NCBI GenBank assembly: GCA_018056765.1
Contig: JAGPFA010000005.1
Location: 19,539-83,538, forward strand
Length of the DNA stretch: 64,000 bases
Source of the DNA: Syntrophaceae bacterium
Lineage (GTDB): Bacteria; Desulfobacterota; Syntrophia; Syntrophales; Smithellaceae
Reading direction: 5' to 3'
A program made the position numbers and the translations under genes. This document shows positions 17,842-27,498 of this stretch, piece after piece. Under the pieces are notes generated by a model that did not search any database, was not told the origin of the DNA, and saw nothing but the letters and a program-made list of their open reading frames with translations. Each line of letters opens with the position of its first letter. Position 1 is the stretch's first letter.

Positions 17842-19638
17842 TCAGGCATCCTGAACAATATCATCATTACGGGGAAGCGACCTGGTAACGCGCAGCACTT
17901 CTTCCGCGGTCGTCAGCCCGGCCAGCACTTTTTTGATCCCGTCCTGCTGAAGGGTGATCATGCCCTGTTTTATCGCCATTTCGCTTATCTGATTGGAATC
18001 AGATGTTTTCAGGATCAGCTTTTTCAGGTTGTCCTCCACAATCAGAATCTCGAATATCGCCGTCCGGCCGCGGAATCCGGTCTGCATGCACAGGTTGCAG
18101 CCCTTTCTGCGGTAAAATGTATTGCCGTTGATGATGGATTGTTTCAAGCCCAGGTTCGCCAGCGTTTCCGCGTCGGGGATGTAAACCTCCTTGCAGTGCG
18201 GGCAAAGCAGTCTGACCAGGCGCTGCGCAATGATTGCCACCAGTGACGAGGTCACCAAAAACGGTTCGACACCCATGTCGATCAGGCGTGTAACGGCGCT
18301 GGCGGCATCGTTGGTGTGCAACGTCGAGAAAACCAGATGGCCGGTCAGTGACGATTGGATGGCAATTTCAGCGGTTTCACGGTCGCGTATTTCACCCACC
18401 AGGATGACATCCGGGTCCTGGCGGACAATGGATCTGAGCCCCGCAGCGAAGGTCAGGTCGATTTTCGGGTTGACCTGTATCTGTCCCACCCCGTCGATCT
18501 GGTATTCAATCGGATCTTCAATTGTGATGATGTTGATCTCCGGGCGGTTAATTGTGGAAAGTGCCGCATACAGGGTGGTGGTTTTGCCGCTGCCGGTGGG
18601 GCCGGTCACCAAAATTATCCCGTAGGGGGATTTGATCAGCCGGGCCAGTGTTTTAATCCGCTCGTCATGCATTCCCAAATCAGACAGTTTCAGAATATGG
18701 GAAGATTTATCCAAAAGTCGTAAAACGACACGCTCACCGAAAGCAGTGGGCAAAATGGAAACGCGCACGTCAACGAGACGGTCGGCAATTTTCAGCTCTA
18801 TCCGTCCGTCCTGAGGGAGACGTTTTTCCGCGATATTCAGCTTGGCCATAATTTTTATACGGGAAACAAGCGGTGATTGAATTCTTCGCGGCAAATTGAG
18901 AATATCATACAAAATGCCGTCGATGCGGTAGCGGATTTTCACGTTAGCGGAATAAGGCTCGACGTGAATGTCGCTTGCCCGGTCTTTGATGGCGCCGGAA
19001 ACAAGCAGGTTCACCAATTTGATAATCGGCGCATCGCTTGTTTCGTCAAGCAGATCATCACTTTCATTGATTTCGGAAATCAGTTCGTCGGCCGACTCTT
19101 CATTGATCTCTTCAAAATAATCTTTGGCCGACGTGCGGCTCATGTCATAGGATAAATTGATGGCCGCCATAATCTGGTCCTGAGGGGCCAGGATGATCGA
19201 CAAATCCTGCCTCTGCAACAGCAGGCGAAGATCGTCCGCCGGCTGAAAATTAATCGGGTCGTTAACGGCAATCGCCTGTAATTCATCCGTAATGACCGGA
19301 ACCATTTTGTGCTTTTTTAAATAATGTATGGGTACACACTGCGTGAAGCTGATATTGATTTTATCCACCGGCAGTTCCCGCCGCAGGGGCATACTGAAAT
19401 GGCCCGACAAAATGGATAAAAGACTGAGTTCATCAATTACTTTTTTTTGAATCAAATACTCGAAAAAGCCGGTGCCGCCCTTGCGTTTGTTGCCTGCTTC
19501 AGCCTCGGCCAGTATTTCGGGAGGCACGCCGGCGGCGATGAGCCTTTCTTCCAGGGAGACAGCCGTCTTATGCTGCGCTCCCGCAGCGTTTTTATTCACG
19601 CCGGCAAAGGTATTCAACGCTTTGAGTATGGTGGACAT
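17842..19638 (-). CDS. gspE: Type II secretion ATPase GspE
   Basis: Cytoplasmic hexameric ATPase that powers pseudopilus assembly. Order of parts in 598 residues: an N1E-like domain (about 25-170), a linker rich in Asp and Glu, and the AAA-type motor with Walker A GPTGSGKTTT, Asp box (IITIEDPIEY), Walker B (DPDVILVGEIRD), and His box (STLHTNDA). A zinc-binding module has cysteine pairs CPHC and CNLC. All GspE/PulE signatures are present. It is the last gene of the secretion operon, 18 bases after gspD. Confidence 0.97.
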   Translation of the reverse strand: MSTILKALNTFAGVNKNAAGAQHKTAVSLEERLIAAGVPPEILAEAEAGNKRKGGTGFFEYLIQKKVIDELSLLSILSGHFSMPLRRELPVDKINISFTQCVPIHYLKKHKMVPVITDELQAIAVNDPINFQPADDLRLLLQRQDLSIILAPQDQIMAAINLSYDMSRTSAKDYFEEINEESADELISEINESDDLLDETSDAPIIKLVNLLVSGAIKDRASDIHVEPYSANVKIRYRIDGILYDILNLPRRIQSPLVSRIKIMAKLNIAEKRLPQDGRIELKIADRLVDVRVSILPTAFGERVVLRLLDKSSHILKLSDLGMHDERIKTLARLIKSPYGIILVTGPTGSGKTTTLYAALSTINRPEINIITIEDPIEYQIDGVGQIQVNPKIDLTFAAGLRSIVRQDPDVILVGEIRDRETAEIAIQSSLTGHLVFSTLHTNDAASAVTRLIDMGVEPFLVTSSLVAIIAQRLVRLLCPHCKEVYIPDAETLANLGLKQSIINGNTFYRRKGCNLCMQTGFRGRTAIFEILIVEDNLKKLILKTSDSNQISEMAIKQGMITLQQDGIKKVLAGLTTAEEVLRVTRSLPRNDDIVQDA

Positions 19639-19656
19639 AAAAAACTGCTCTCAGCT

Positions 19657-21852
19657 TTATGGGGTTGCCTGCGATTTTCTTTCGGCAGACTGTTCAGAGG
19701 GTCGCGGATACAGCTCCTGCTTGCGTTCATTGAGTTTAATAACCCCTTCAACAACCTCACCCATGGAGTCTCTTTTTTCATAATACAACTGCGCCGCTTC
19801 CTTCTGGGTACGGACAATGTGCGGGGTCAGGAAAACATACAGGTTGGTTTTTTCCCGCTTTACCGTCTGCGCCTTGAAGAGCCAGCCGATAATGGGGACC
19901 TCGCCCAGGAAAGGCACCTTGTTAGTTCCGTCGTCCGTGCTGTCTCCCACCAGACCGCCGATCACAATTGTTTCCCCATCCTTGACGACCACCGTCGTTT
20001 TCGCGGTTCTTTTCAGCGTGGTCGGTGTTGCCTTTTCCGCACCGGAGGTCACTTTGGTCACTTCCTGGGAAATTTTCAGTCTGACAAAATTTTCTTCATT
20101 GATATTGGGCGTAATATTCAGAGTGACGCCTACGTCTTTATACTCGTAGGTATTGTAGTTGACCAAAGTGGAAGTGGAAGAGTCCTGCTGCCTGGTAAGG
20201 TACGGCACATTAGAACCGACATTTATTTCCGCCTCTTCGTTGTCCAGCGTCAGAAGCTGCGGCGTGGACAAAATTGAGACATCCGCATCCGTTTTATATG
20301 CCTGAACCATCGCGCCGATAGTGGGGAAAATCACATCTCCGATTTTTATGCCCGCGCCGACAATGCCCATGGAGAACCCGGGCGGCAATCCCAGCAATGT
20401 GCCGGCTGCGGTCGCCGTGGTGGTGAGGGTGGAGAGCACACCTGTTCCGGAACTGGCGAAAGCCGCTGATTTGCTCCCTTCCAGACCGGAAAAATGTCCA
20501 GTATCTTTCACCCCGCTCCATTCAACTCCCAGTTTAAAATCTTTGGTGGCGTTCACTTCCATAATCAACGCTTCAATGTAAACCATGGCACGCGGCACGT
20601 CGAGCTGCTTGATGATATTTTCCAGGATTTTATAGTCTTCGCGCTCGGCCATAATCACCAGAGTGTTGGTCGCCTTGTCCGGAACAATCTGGACGTTTTT
20701 GGAAACAACGGGAGCCCCCGCTCTCTGTGGCGGCGCTCCGCCCGGCGCAGATGAGGCTGCCGACGCGGATGAGGTTAATGAGGTCTCCTGAATGATGCTG
20801 GTGAGCACTTTTGCCAGATCCTCGGCAATGCTGTTCTGCAGACGGTACACCTGAATATTGGACTCTCCCCGCGGTACATCCGCATCCATCATGGCTACCA
20901 ATTTACGTACGTTTTCCGTATCGGCAACGCTGCCGAAAATGATGATGGAATTCGTACGTGGGTCGGCTACGACACGCAGAGGCGTCAGATTCGGCCGCCG
21001 CTGCTGAAAAATGGAGGTCAGTGACTTGGCCACCTCCGAGGCGGACGCATTTTGCAGCGGCAGATAAGTAATCTGTTCACCCGCCCCCTCCACGTCCAAA
21101 GCCTTGACGATGCCCAGCAGTCTGCGCACATTGGACAGATAATCGGTAATGATCAAAATGCCGGCGGGTGCGTAAGACAAAACAGAACTGGTCTTGGAAA
21201 CAATCGGGTCGAGTACCCGCTTTACTTCATCAGGGTTTGCTCTTTCCAGGGCGACAATCTGCGTCACCATCCGGTCGTCGGAGTCACGGGCTTCCCTGGC
21301 AAAGCGGGTCTCCACACTTTTTTCCCGCGCCTGTACGGACGGAACTATTTTTACCATATCGCCGACCGGTACCGTGGCGTAACCGTTGATTTCCAGAACC
21401 GACAAAAAGACTTTATAGACATCTCGCAGCGGAATTTTTTTGGGCGAAAAAATCGTCACCTTGCCTTTTACTTTTTCATCGATGATGAAATTTTTACCCG
21501 TCAATTCGCTGATGAATTTCACGAACACTTCAATATTGACATTATCAAAATCAAGGGTGACATACTTCTCCTCCTGTGCTTCACGCACCGGCGCACCTGA
21601 TTTTTTCGCGGCCGTATCATCTGCTGAACGGGACGCGTCCGTTTCCGGAAGTCCGCTTGTGTGTGCGTCCGCCGCCACCGGTGCGGCCGCGGTTTTCCCC
21701 GGTCCGGAGGCAACCGGCGGTCGGGGGGTGGCTTTGCCTGACCGGGCATCATCAATGCGTGCGGCGCCGGCCTGCATCGCGTAACCTGCCGCGAGCACCA
21801 CAAGCGCCGTTATCCAAAAAAGTGTTTTACAATATTGACGAAAAATTTTCAT
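19657..21852 (-). CDS. gspD: Type II secretion secretin GspD
   Basis: Outer-membrane secretin channel. The start is the ATG directly after the preceding stop codon; it gives 731 residues with a signal peptide (MKIFRQYCKTLFWITALVVL..., cleavage after about residue 32). A Pro/Ala-rich linker precedes the N0 domain (YVTLDFDNVNIEVFVKFISE), N1-N3 repeats (IVALERANPDEVKRVL, YLPLQNASASEVAKSL, VYRLQNSIAEDLAKVL) and the secretin domain with VPFLGEVPIIGWLF and a terminal LYVFLTPHIV. A longer upstream reading overlaps the previous gene and destroys the signal peptide. There is no lipobox, so targeting may depend on the GspA/B pair upstream. Confidence 0.96.
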   Translation of the reverse strand: MKIFRQYCKTLFWITALVVLAAGYAMQAGAARIDDARSGKATPRPPVASGPGKTAAAPVAADAHTSGLPETDASRSADDTAAKKSGAPVREAQEEKYVTLDFDNVNIEVFVKFISELTGKNFIIDEKVKGKVTIFSPKKIPLRDVYKVFLSVLEINGYATVPVGDMVKIVPSVQAREKSVETRFAREARDSDDRMVTQIVALERANPDEVKRVLDPIVSKTSSVLSYAPAGILIITDYLSNVRRLLGIVKALDVEGAGEQITYLPLQNASASEVAKSLTSIFQQRRPNLTPLRVVADPRTNSIIIFGSVADTENVRKLVAMMDADVPRGESNIQVYRLQNSIAEDLAKVLTSIIQETSLTSSASAASSAPGGAPPQRAGAPVVSKNVQIVPDKATNTLVIMAEREDYKILENIIKQLDVPRAMVYIEALIMEVNATKDFKLGVEWSGVKDTGHFSGLEGSKSAAFASSGTGVLSTLTTTATAAGTLLGLPPGFSMGIVGAGIKIGDVIFPTIGAMVQAYKTDADVSILSTPQLLTLDNEEAEINVGSNVPYLTRQQDSSTSTLVNYNTYEYKDVGVTLNITPNINEENFVRLKISQEVTKVTSGAEKATPTTLKRTAKTTVVVKDGETIVIGGLVGDSTDDGTNKVPFLGEVPIIGWLFKAQTVKREKTNLYVFLTPHIVRTQKEAAQLYYEKRDSMGEVVEGVIKLNERKQELYPRPSEQSAERKSQATP

Positions 21853-21853
21853 T

Positions 21854-22711
21854 TCAGTTGTCCCCTGCCTCAACCAACTTCGAAAATTCCGGCAGACCGG
21901 CAAGATTATCAAAATCATGGTCCTGCTGTGCCCATTGCCTTGCTTCCGGATTCGCGGCAATCGCGTTTTTCAAATAATACAGCCCTTGTTTTTTATCACC
22001 TTTTCGCGCATAAAGACAAGCAAGATTATAGTGAGCAGAGGCATAGTCGCTTTTAATTTTCAGTGCCTCCTGAAAATTCCCCGCCGCCATCCCGTATTTT
22101 TTCTGGCTCATGCGCACAACACCCAGGTTGTTCCATGCCGAAGCGTGCAACGGGTCTGCCTTTATGACTATGCGGTAGAGCCTTGCCGCCTCGGCAAGCT
22201 TCCCTTCCCGGTGAGCCTGGAGAGCTTGTTCATAGGTGACCTTGAGATGAGCCGGCGCTAACTGCGGCTGTTGATCATTTTTCGTCTCCGGTGCAGAGGC
22301 TTCCGCTTTTTCAACTTGCACATCCGCCAGAGTCAAAGCTTCGCCGGCAGCCGGTAATACCGGCTTCATCTCCGGTTCTGCATCGGCCGGCAGTTCGTGC
22401 GGCGCGGCCGCCTCTTGATTAACGGCCCGCGCCTCTTCATGTACGACGGCCGACGGCTGCGCAGGCGCAACAGGCGGAACCTGTACCACCTGCACATTAT
22501 CTGGTGGGCGCCCTTTTCTGACTTCCGGCCACCACCAGGCGGCACTGACCACGGCAACAAGGAAAATAATTACCGCCACCGCAATGAGGGGGCTCAGCGG
22601 CGGTCTACCCGCCGGTTTTTGCGCCTCGTCAAAAATGGTATCGCTGCAAAACTCGTATTCAGAACCTTTTTCTTTTTTCACTTTGCGTAACGCGTCGTTT
22701 ATGTAGCTCAT
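21854..22711 (-). CDS. GspB-like membrane-anchored TPR protein
   Basis: Its first residues MSYINDALRKVKKEKG are those of GspB/ExeB-type proteins, which start as MSYILDALKK. A single membrane segment follows (about residues 42-62, LIAVAVIIFLVAVVSAAWWW), then a long Pro/Ala/Glu-rich periplasmic linker (about 65-165), and three TPR units (about 172-275, with ASAWNNLGVVRMSQKKYGMAA and ASAHYNLACLYARKGDKKQG). Known GspB lacks TPRs, so this is a fused or lineage-specific version. Position between gspA and gspD points to a role in secretin placement through the peptidoglycan. Function is inferred from N-terminus and neighbours. Confidence 0.8.
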   Translation of the reverse strand: MSYINDALRKVKKEKGSEYEFCSDTIFDEAQKPAGRPPLSPLIAVAVIIFLVAVVSAAWWWPEVRKGRPPDNVQVVQVPPVAPAQPSAVVHEEARAVNQEAAAPHELPADAEPEMKPVLPAAGEALTLADVQVEKAEASAPETKNDQQPQLAPAHLKVTYEQALQAHREGKLAEAARLYRIVIKADPLHASAWNNLGVVRMSQKKYGMAAGNFQEALKIKSDYASAHYNLACLYARKGDKKQGLYYLKNAIAANPEARQWAQQDHDFDNLAGLPEFSKLVEAGDN

Positions 22712-22744
22712 AAGTTACCCCTGGTCAAGCCATTACCGTTTTGT

Positions 22745-23614
22745 TCAGCCGGTCATCCTTTGCCAGAATCGTTTGATGCCGGAGGAGCTTTTTTGAAAAT
22801 AATCTTTTCCGATATCGTTTGCCGCCTCGCGGACAAGGCGGTGATTGATGACGGCAGCTCCTTTCGTGTAGGCGATCAGAAGCGCCCGGTCGCACAACGC
22901 GTTGATGCGCCGGGGAATGCCTTCTGAAAAATAATAAATATAGTCATAGGCCTTTTGCGTGATACGTATTTTACCCGGCCCACCCGCAACTCGCAACCTG
23001 TGACCTATGTATCCTGTAACGTCGTCCTGATCGAGAGGACTCAGATGACAGCGGACGGTGATTCTTTCATTCAGCTGACGCAGGGCGGGCAGGGTCAGTA
23101 TTGAACGGAGCTCAGGTTGACCGATCAGAACCGTCTGGAGAAGCTTTTCTCCGTCGGTTTCCAGATTGGAGAGCATACGAATCTGTTCCAGCACGGCGTG
23201 TGTAAGATTCTGCGCCTCATCAATAAGCAAAACGGCGTATTTTCCATGGACATAGGCCTGAAGCAGAAAGTTGTTCAAAGCATCGACATATGTTTTCCGG
23301 GAAGCGGCGGCCGGATCGACGCTGATGCCGAATTCAGAAACAATGGTCTGCAAAAGTTCCATTTCGGAAACAGCCGTGTTGAAAATCAGAGCCGTCTCCA
23401 CCGCGTCATCAAGCAGATGATTCATCAGCGTGCGGCAGATTGTTGTTTTACCCATACCGATTTCACCGGAAATCAGGACAAAACCTTTTTTTTCCTGTAT
23501 GCCGTATATCAGGTAGTTGAGGGCGTCGCGATGCTGACGGCTTAAATAAAGGTAAGCCGGCTCCGGCGACAGTTTAAACGGGTTTTCCTTCAATCCAAAA
23601 TACGCGGCATACAT
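22745..23614 (-). CDS. gspA: GspA/ExeA-type AAA ATPase
   Basis: Inner-membrane-associated ATPase that works with GspB to insert the secretin. The N-terminal YAAYFGLKENPFKLSPEPAY is the family hallmark. Walker A is SGEIGMGKTT, Walker B is VLLIDEAQNL, and sensor regions such as GIPRRINALCDRALL are present. Known ExeA proteins have a C-terminal membrane segment and peptidoglycan-binding domain; this one stops after the ATPase (289 residues), so the wall-binding role may lie with another protein. I chose the ATG eight bases after GGGGGA; an ATG six codons upstream has worse spacing. Confidence 0.88.
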   Translation of the reverse strand: MYAAYFGLKENPFKLSPEPAYLYLSRQHRDALNYLIYGIQEKKGFVLISGEIGMGKTTICRTLMNHLLDDAVETALIFNTAVSEMELLQTIVSEFGISVDPAAASRKTYVDALNNFLLQAYVHGKYAVLLIDEAQNLTHAVLEQIRMLSNLETDGEKLLQTVLIGQPELRSILTLPALRQLNERITVRCHLSPLDQDDVTGYIGHRLRVAGGPGKIRITQKAYDYIYYFSEGIPRRINALCDRALLIAYTKGAAVINHRLVREAANDIGKDYFQKSSSGIKRFWQRMTG

Positions 23615-23637
23615 AACTTTAATCCCCCGCATGCTCC

Positions 23638-24537
23638 CTAGCGGAACGAATAGTTCAGCGTCTCGTTTGTTCCGTTACGCACAAGACTGACGGATATATT
23701 TCCACCGGACTGCATGGTATTGACCAATTGCATAACGTCATCGACACCCGTCAATTCTCTGCCGTTGACGCTGGTGACGATATCCCCGTTTTGTAGCCCC
23801 ATCCGTTCGTAGAGGCTGCCGGGGACGATATTGGAAATAATGAAACCCTGCTGGGCGCCATCGGCGACATAAGGCCGGACGACCGCCTGGCTCATGACGT
23901 TTTTCAGATCACCCATCGTTTCGGCCACTTCTTGTTTCCCTACGGTAATGGCGCCCCGCCTGCTGCTTGCCGCGCCGGGCGAACCACCGCTTTCGGCTTC
24001 CCTGATTTTCATCACCAGATCGCGCCCGTCACTGTTTAAAACGGCCGCGTTCCGCGTCACTCGGACAAGCCGCGCCGAACCGATCATCTGGCCGATGCGG
24101 TACAGCTTCTGGCTGCCTTTGCCCCTTTCTTCCACAATCGCGTAGCCGATGTTTTCATCCACGGCAATTGTTCCCTTCAGGTCAAAGGCGGTGTATTCCT
24201 CTGTCGGAAGCAAAAACTCCGTATCTTTGTCGGCAATCGCATCCATTGTTGTGTGAAAAATATTGCGATCGGCGATGATACCGTATCCGGCCAGCGGCTC
24301 CGGCTGGTATGTCTTGAGAGCCGGGGCGGCAAGGTGCTCTTTGGGTTTCTTTCCTCCGGCGGTCAGCTTGAGAGCGGCAAGGTTATAAAAGATGTCCACC
24401 GTCAGATACGAGGCAATGGTGATCATGATAAGTCCCAGGAGAATCTGCACCGTGCTTACGGAGATGGAAACCCCCGCGGTAAAGCCTGACAGCTTGCCGG
24501 TCATCTCTGTTATTGCCTGTTGGATTCTTTCCTGCAT
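23638..24537 (-). CDS. gspC: Type II secretion inner-membrane protein GspC (PDZ)
   Basis: Links the inner-membrane platform to the secretin. The 299 residues have one membrane segment (about 25-47, VSTVQILLGLIMITIASYLTV), the homology region that contacts GspD (NIFHTTMD... FDLKGTIAVDENIGYAIVEE, about 85-150) and a C-terminal PDZ domain (about 205-299, GSLYERMGLQNGDIVTSVNG). Length and order are normal. The start was set 34 bases after the gspN stop; a longer reading would begin inside gspN. Confidence 0.9.
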   Translation of the reverse strand: MQERIQQAITEMTGKLSGFTAGVSISVSTVQILLGLIMITIASYLTVDIFYNLAALKLTAGGKKPKEHLAAPALKTYQPEPLAGYGIIADRNIFHTTMDAIADKDTEFLLPTEEYTAFDLKGTIAVDENIGYAIVEERGKGSQKLYRIGQMIGSARLVRVTRNAAVLNSDGRDLVMKIREAESGGSPGAASSRRGAITVGKQEVAETMGDLKNVMSQAVVRPYVADGAQQGFIISNIVPGSLYERMGLQNGDIVTSVNGRELTGVDDVMQLVNTMQSGGNISVSLVRNGTNETLNYSFR

Positions 24538-24571
24538 ATCCTGTTTCCGTAAACCGCCGTTGGTCGGGTTT

Positions 24572-25402
24572 CTAAATGTAGTGGAATGACGGATTGGCCA
24601 GAGTTCCGCCAATCGTAATGTTCATTTTGACTTTACTTTTGCCGGGAAGTTCCAACTTGCCCTTCAGATTCAGCCGGCTCGCAGACAGCGGTTCATTGAG
24701 CTGGATCTCGCCGTGCAGAAAACAGTTCACCTGTTTGCCGTAGGCCTCGAACTTATCCACCATAATGTTTCCGTTTTGCATCTGGGCCCGCAGCTCGCCA
24801 CGGTCAAACTCCAGATTGGTCATTCCAAGAAACGGCTCCGCGAGAGGGTAGGTGCCGCCGGTCAGATAAAGGTAAATACTACCGGACGGCCGGCGTCCCT
24901 CAAGGCCGCCCGCTTCATACGAAAGGTTCCCCTTCAGTTTTCCCCGGGCTCCGTGCAGCAGGGGGATGGACTCATTGCCATATGATGCCAGGTCAATCCC
25001 CTGAAAGACGATTCGTCCTCCCGACAGCCAATAGCGGCCTCCTCTGGCCAGCAGACCGGCATTGCCGCTGAATCTGCCTCCGTAGGCCTCACCCTTGAAA
25101 CGCAGCTGCCTGATTTTCCCCAAAACGCTCCAGGGAAGCAGTTGCGCGTCGAGCCATTTACCGTGAAAAACCGCATTGGGCGACGAAGGAGGAGCGTAAA
25201 CAGACGCCTCTCCCAGCTTAACGCCCAGAGGCAGCGACAGCCGCAGCGTTTTTGTTCGGAAAGCATAGTCGGCAGATGAAACGGCAGCTTCCAGATCAGG
25301 TTTCACCAGCTCCGAAGGAAAGAGAAAATATAGAAAGAAGCAGGTGATGAAAACACCGTAAACGATGAACCAGAAAATCCGGTTTTTAAAAAAACGCGCC
25401 AT
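24572..25402 (-). CDS. gspN: Type II secretion protein GspN
   Basis: Accessory protein found in many Desulfobacterota-type secretion operons. It has 276 residues with an N-terminal membrane anchor (about 9-27, IFWFIVYGVFITCFFLYFLF) and a periplasmic beta-rich domain resembling AsmA-like barrels (repeated LxxxGxL strands, for example LNLKGKLELPGKSKVKMNI). No catalytic motif is visible. It starts three bases after the gspM stop. Confidence 0.85.
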   Translation of the reverse strand: MARFFKNRIFWFIVYGVFITCFFLYFLFPSELVKPDLEAAVSSADYAFRTKTLRLSLPLGVKLGEASVYAPPSSPNAVFHGKWLDAQLLPWSVLGKIRQLRFKGEAYGGRFSGNAGLLARGGRYWLSGGRIVFQGIDLASYGNESIPLLHGARGKLKGNLSYEAGGLEGRRPSGSIYLYLTGGTYPLAEPFLGMTNLEFDRGELRAQMQNGNIMVDKFEAYGKQVNCFLHGEIQLNEPLSASRLNLKGKLELPGKSKVKMNITIGGTLANPSFHYI

Positions 25403-25405
25403 CAG

Positions 25406-25963
25406 CTACATGCCCCCCGCGCTTGATTCAACCGGCGTGTAAGACGCCACCAGGATCTGGACGCTTATGTATTCCGGGTTTTCTTTCATTTTGTCAATCG
25501 TGATCCGCTTGATTCTGATCATTTCATCCGGTGATTCAACCTGGTACAAAAATTCAACAAGCTGCCTGATCGTCAGGCGATCAAGCTTCAGGTCAATAAG
25601 AGATTCTTCAAAGGAAGACGATTTCGTTCCCTGCATGGAATTCATTTGCCTGATACTGCCTTTCACCCGCGCCGCCACCGCCTTTTTTTCGAGATAGGAA
25701 AAAAGGGTGAAATCCCTGCGCGAAGCCAAAACTGTTTTGATCCTGGAAATCTGAGCTTCCTGGTCGGCAAACGCCTCGTCCATGCTGATCATCTCGGCGA
25801 GTTTCCCGGAGTTGGACGAAATGGATTTTTTCATTTTGGCCTTCGCTTCCCACAGGGGGGACAAAACAAACGCCCAAATCAGGACCGCAACGACAAATAC
25901 GATCCCCAAGCCGGCAACGTAGCGCTGGCGCCTGTCCAGTGAATTCCAGTATGATTTTATCAT
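25406..25963 (-). CDS. gspM: Type II secretion protein GspM
   Basis: Bitopic inner-membrane component of the assembly platform, partner of GspL. It has 185 residues: a short cytoplasmic tail, one membrane segment (about 15-33, YVAGLGIVFVVAVLIWAFVL), a coiled coil and a small ferredoxin-like periplasmic domain. Its start overlaps the gspL stop by four bases (ATGA). Assignment rests on topology plus position. Confidence 0.87.
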   Translation of the reverse strand: MIKSYWNSLDRRQRYVAGLGIVFVVAVLIWAFVLSPLWEAKAKMKKSISSNSGKLAEMISMDEAFADQEAQISRIKTVLASRRDFTLFSYLEKKAVAARVKGSIRQMNSMQGTKSSSFEESLIDLKLDRLTIRQLVEFLYQVESPDEMIRIKRITIDKMKENPEYISVQILVASYTPVESSAGGM

Positions 25964-27498
25964 TGCACTTCCATTCTTAAATCAAAATTGACCCGGGAGC
26001 CCTCCCGCGCCAAAGATGTCGAGCCGATGGAAACATTTTTAAAATGTTTTGACTTTTCCAGTTCATTTTTCACGGCAGTGACATCGTCCATCCTTCCTGC
26101 ATCGCCCTTGATGATCATCACCGCCTTTTCGTAATATAGGTGATTGATCACAATGTCCATATCCGGTGCGATCAGACCCGAGATGTCTTTGAGCAATGCC
26201 AGCACAGTCGTGCCGGATCCGCCCTCGGCCAGCCCGTATGTTTTTTTGTCTTCTTCGAGCTTGCTGCGCAGTTGGGCGACCGGATCGACAATCGTCTGTG
26301 CCGTGGGATGGTGCTTTTTGAAAATTGCGTTGATTTGCGCTTTATAATCCGCAGCCCTGGCGCTTTGCAGGCGGTAGTCAATCAGCTGATGCGCTCCGGC
26401 AAGCATCAGAAGCACGCCGCCGGCGATCACCCAGCGCTTCGTCTGCTCAAGTAAGCTTCCGAACCCGTGCCGGTATTCGAATTCTCCCTGTCTGAAGTTG
26501 AAGGACTTCGCTGCGCCGAAAGCCCTCTTCGCCGCGGCCAGTGCCGTGTTCATGATCGGCGGCTGATAGGTCATGCGAATTTTCCGGTCGATCTCCAGAG
26601 CGCCCGGGTGCTGATAGTCAACGATTTCCGCAATAAAGATTTTTGTCAATTCGTCACGTAACGGCTGAAAAAGCGACCCGCCTCCCGTCACGGTGATCCG
26701 GCCCGGCGCACTGTGCAGCGTTTTGTTGAGCAGCATGAACTCCACCGTGCTTTTCAGGGAGATGCAAAACTGCCGGCAGAAGGTTTTCGCCTGGGTGGAG
26801 TGCTTCTCCCAGCTTTTTTCGCCGAAAATGGAGTTGATTTTTATTCGTTCCGCTTCGATATTTTCACATGAAAGATCCTGAGCCAGCGCGGAAGTGATGG
26901 TGTTGCCGCCGAAAACAAAGGATCGTATCTGAACTATCGCGTTTTGCTCATAGAAAACGGCAAACGTGGAAGCGGCGCCGATATCCAGCAGGATACCGGT
27001 TCCCACGCTGTTCCTGCTTTGCAAAAGAGGCAAGGCCAGGGCGGCGGCAGCGATGTCGATCAGGAGCACCTTGCCCAAATACTTTTCAACCATACCGATG
27101 ATGCCGCGGATTTTTTCCTTACCGATAGCCGCTACCAGTAGACCGCTTTCAGGAAGATGAACATAACTTATCACTACCTCGCCGACCGGCAGAGGCAACA
27201 GAGGCTCCAGCTCAAAAGGCAGGGCTTTTTTAATTTTGCTTTCATCGCGGAAGGGAAGCTGTACCTGCCGGTACATTACATCCGACGGGGGGATACACAC
27301 AACACATTGCATGCCGGACGGCGCTGCCGGCCGCAAAGCCGCGGCCATTTTTTTCACGGCCGCCTCCAGGTCAACACCTTCGGTCAGGGTGATGGTCTCG
27401 GCTGCGAGCACGCGCACATCGCTACGACCCTTGCGCAGCGCAAGCACCCCCTTTATGCTTTCCGACCCAATGTCGAGGCCCAAAACCGGTTGCGGCAT
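25960..27498 (-). CDS. gspL: Type II secretion protein GspL (PilM-like fold)
   Basis: Connects GspE to the membrane platform. The 512 residues start with an actin-like cytoplasmic domain close to PilM (LGLDIGSESIKGVLA at about 6-20, GILLDIGAASTFAVF, VTGGGSL). A membrane segment follows at about 355-373 (WVIAGGVLLMLAGAHQLI), then a periplasmic ferredoxin-like domain (about 420-510). It is about 100 residues longer than enterobacterial GspL because the PilM-like domain is complete. It overlaps gspK by one base and gspM by four. Confidence 0.9.
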   Translation of the reverse strand: MPQPVLGLDIGSESIKGVLALRKGRSDVRVLAAETITLTEGVDLEAAVKKMAAALRPAAPSGMQCVVCIPPSDVMYRQVQLPFRDESKIKKALPFELEPLLPLPVGEVVISYVHLPESGLLVAAIGKEKIRGIIGMVEKYLGKVLLIDIAAAALALPLLQSRNSVGTGILLDIGAASTFAVFYEQNAIVQIRSFVFGGNTITSALAQDLSCENIEAERIKINSIFGEKSWEKHSTQAKTFCRQFCISLKSTVEFMLLNKTLHSAPGRITVTGGGSLFQPLRDELTKIFIAEIVDYQHPGALEIDRKIRMTYQPPIMNTALAAAKRAFGAAKSFNFRQGEFEYRHGFGSLLEQTKRWVIAGGVLLMLAGAHQLIDYRLQSARAADYKAQINAIFKKHHPTAQTIVDPVAQLRSKLEEDKKTYGLAEGGSGTTVLALLKDISGLIAPDMDIVINHLYYEKAVMIIKGDAGRMDDVTAVKNELEKSKHFKNVSIGSTSLAREGSRVNFDLRMEVQ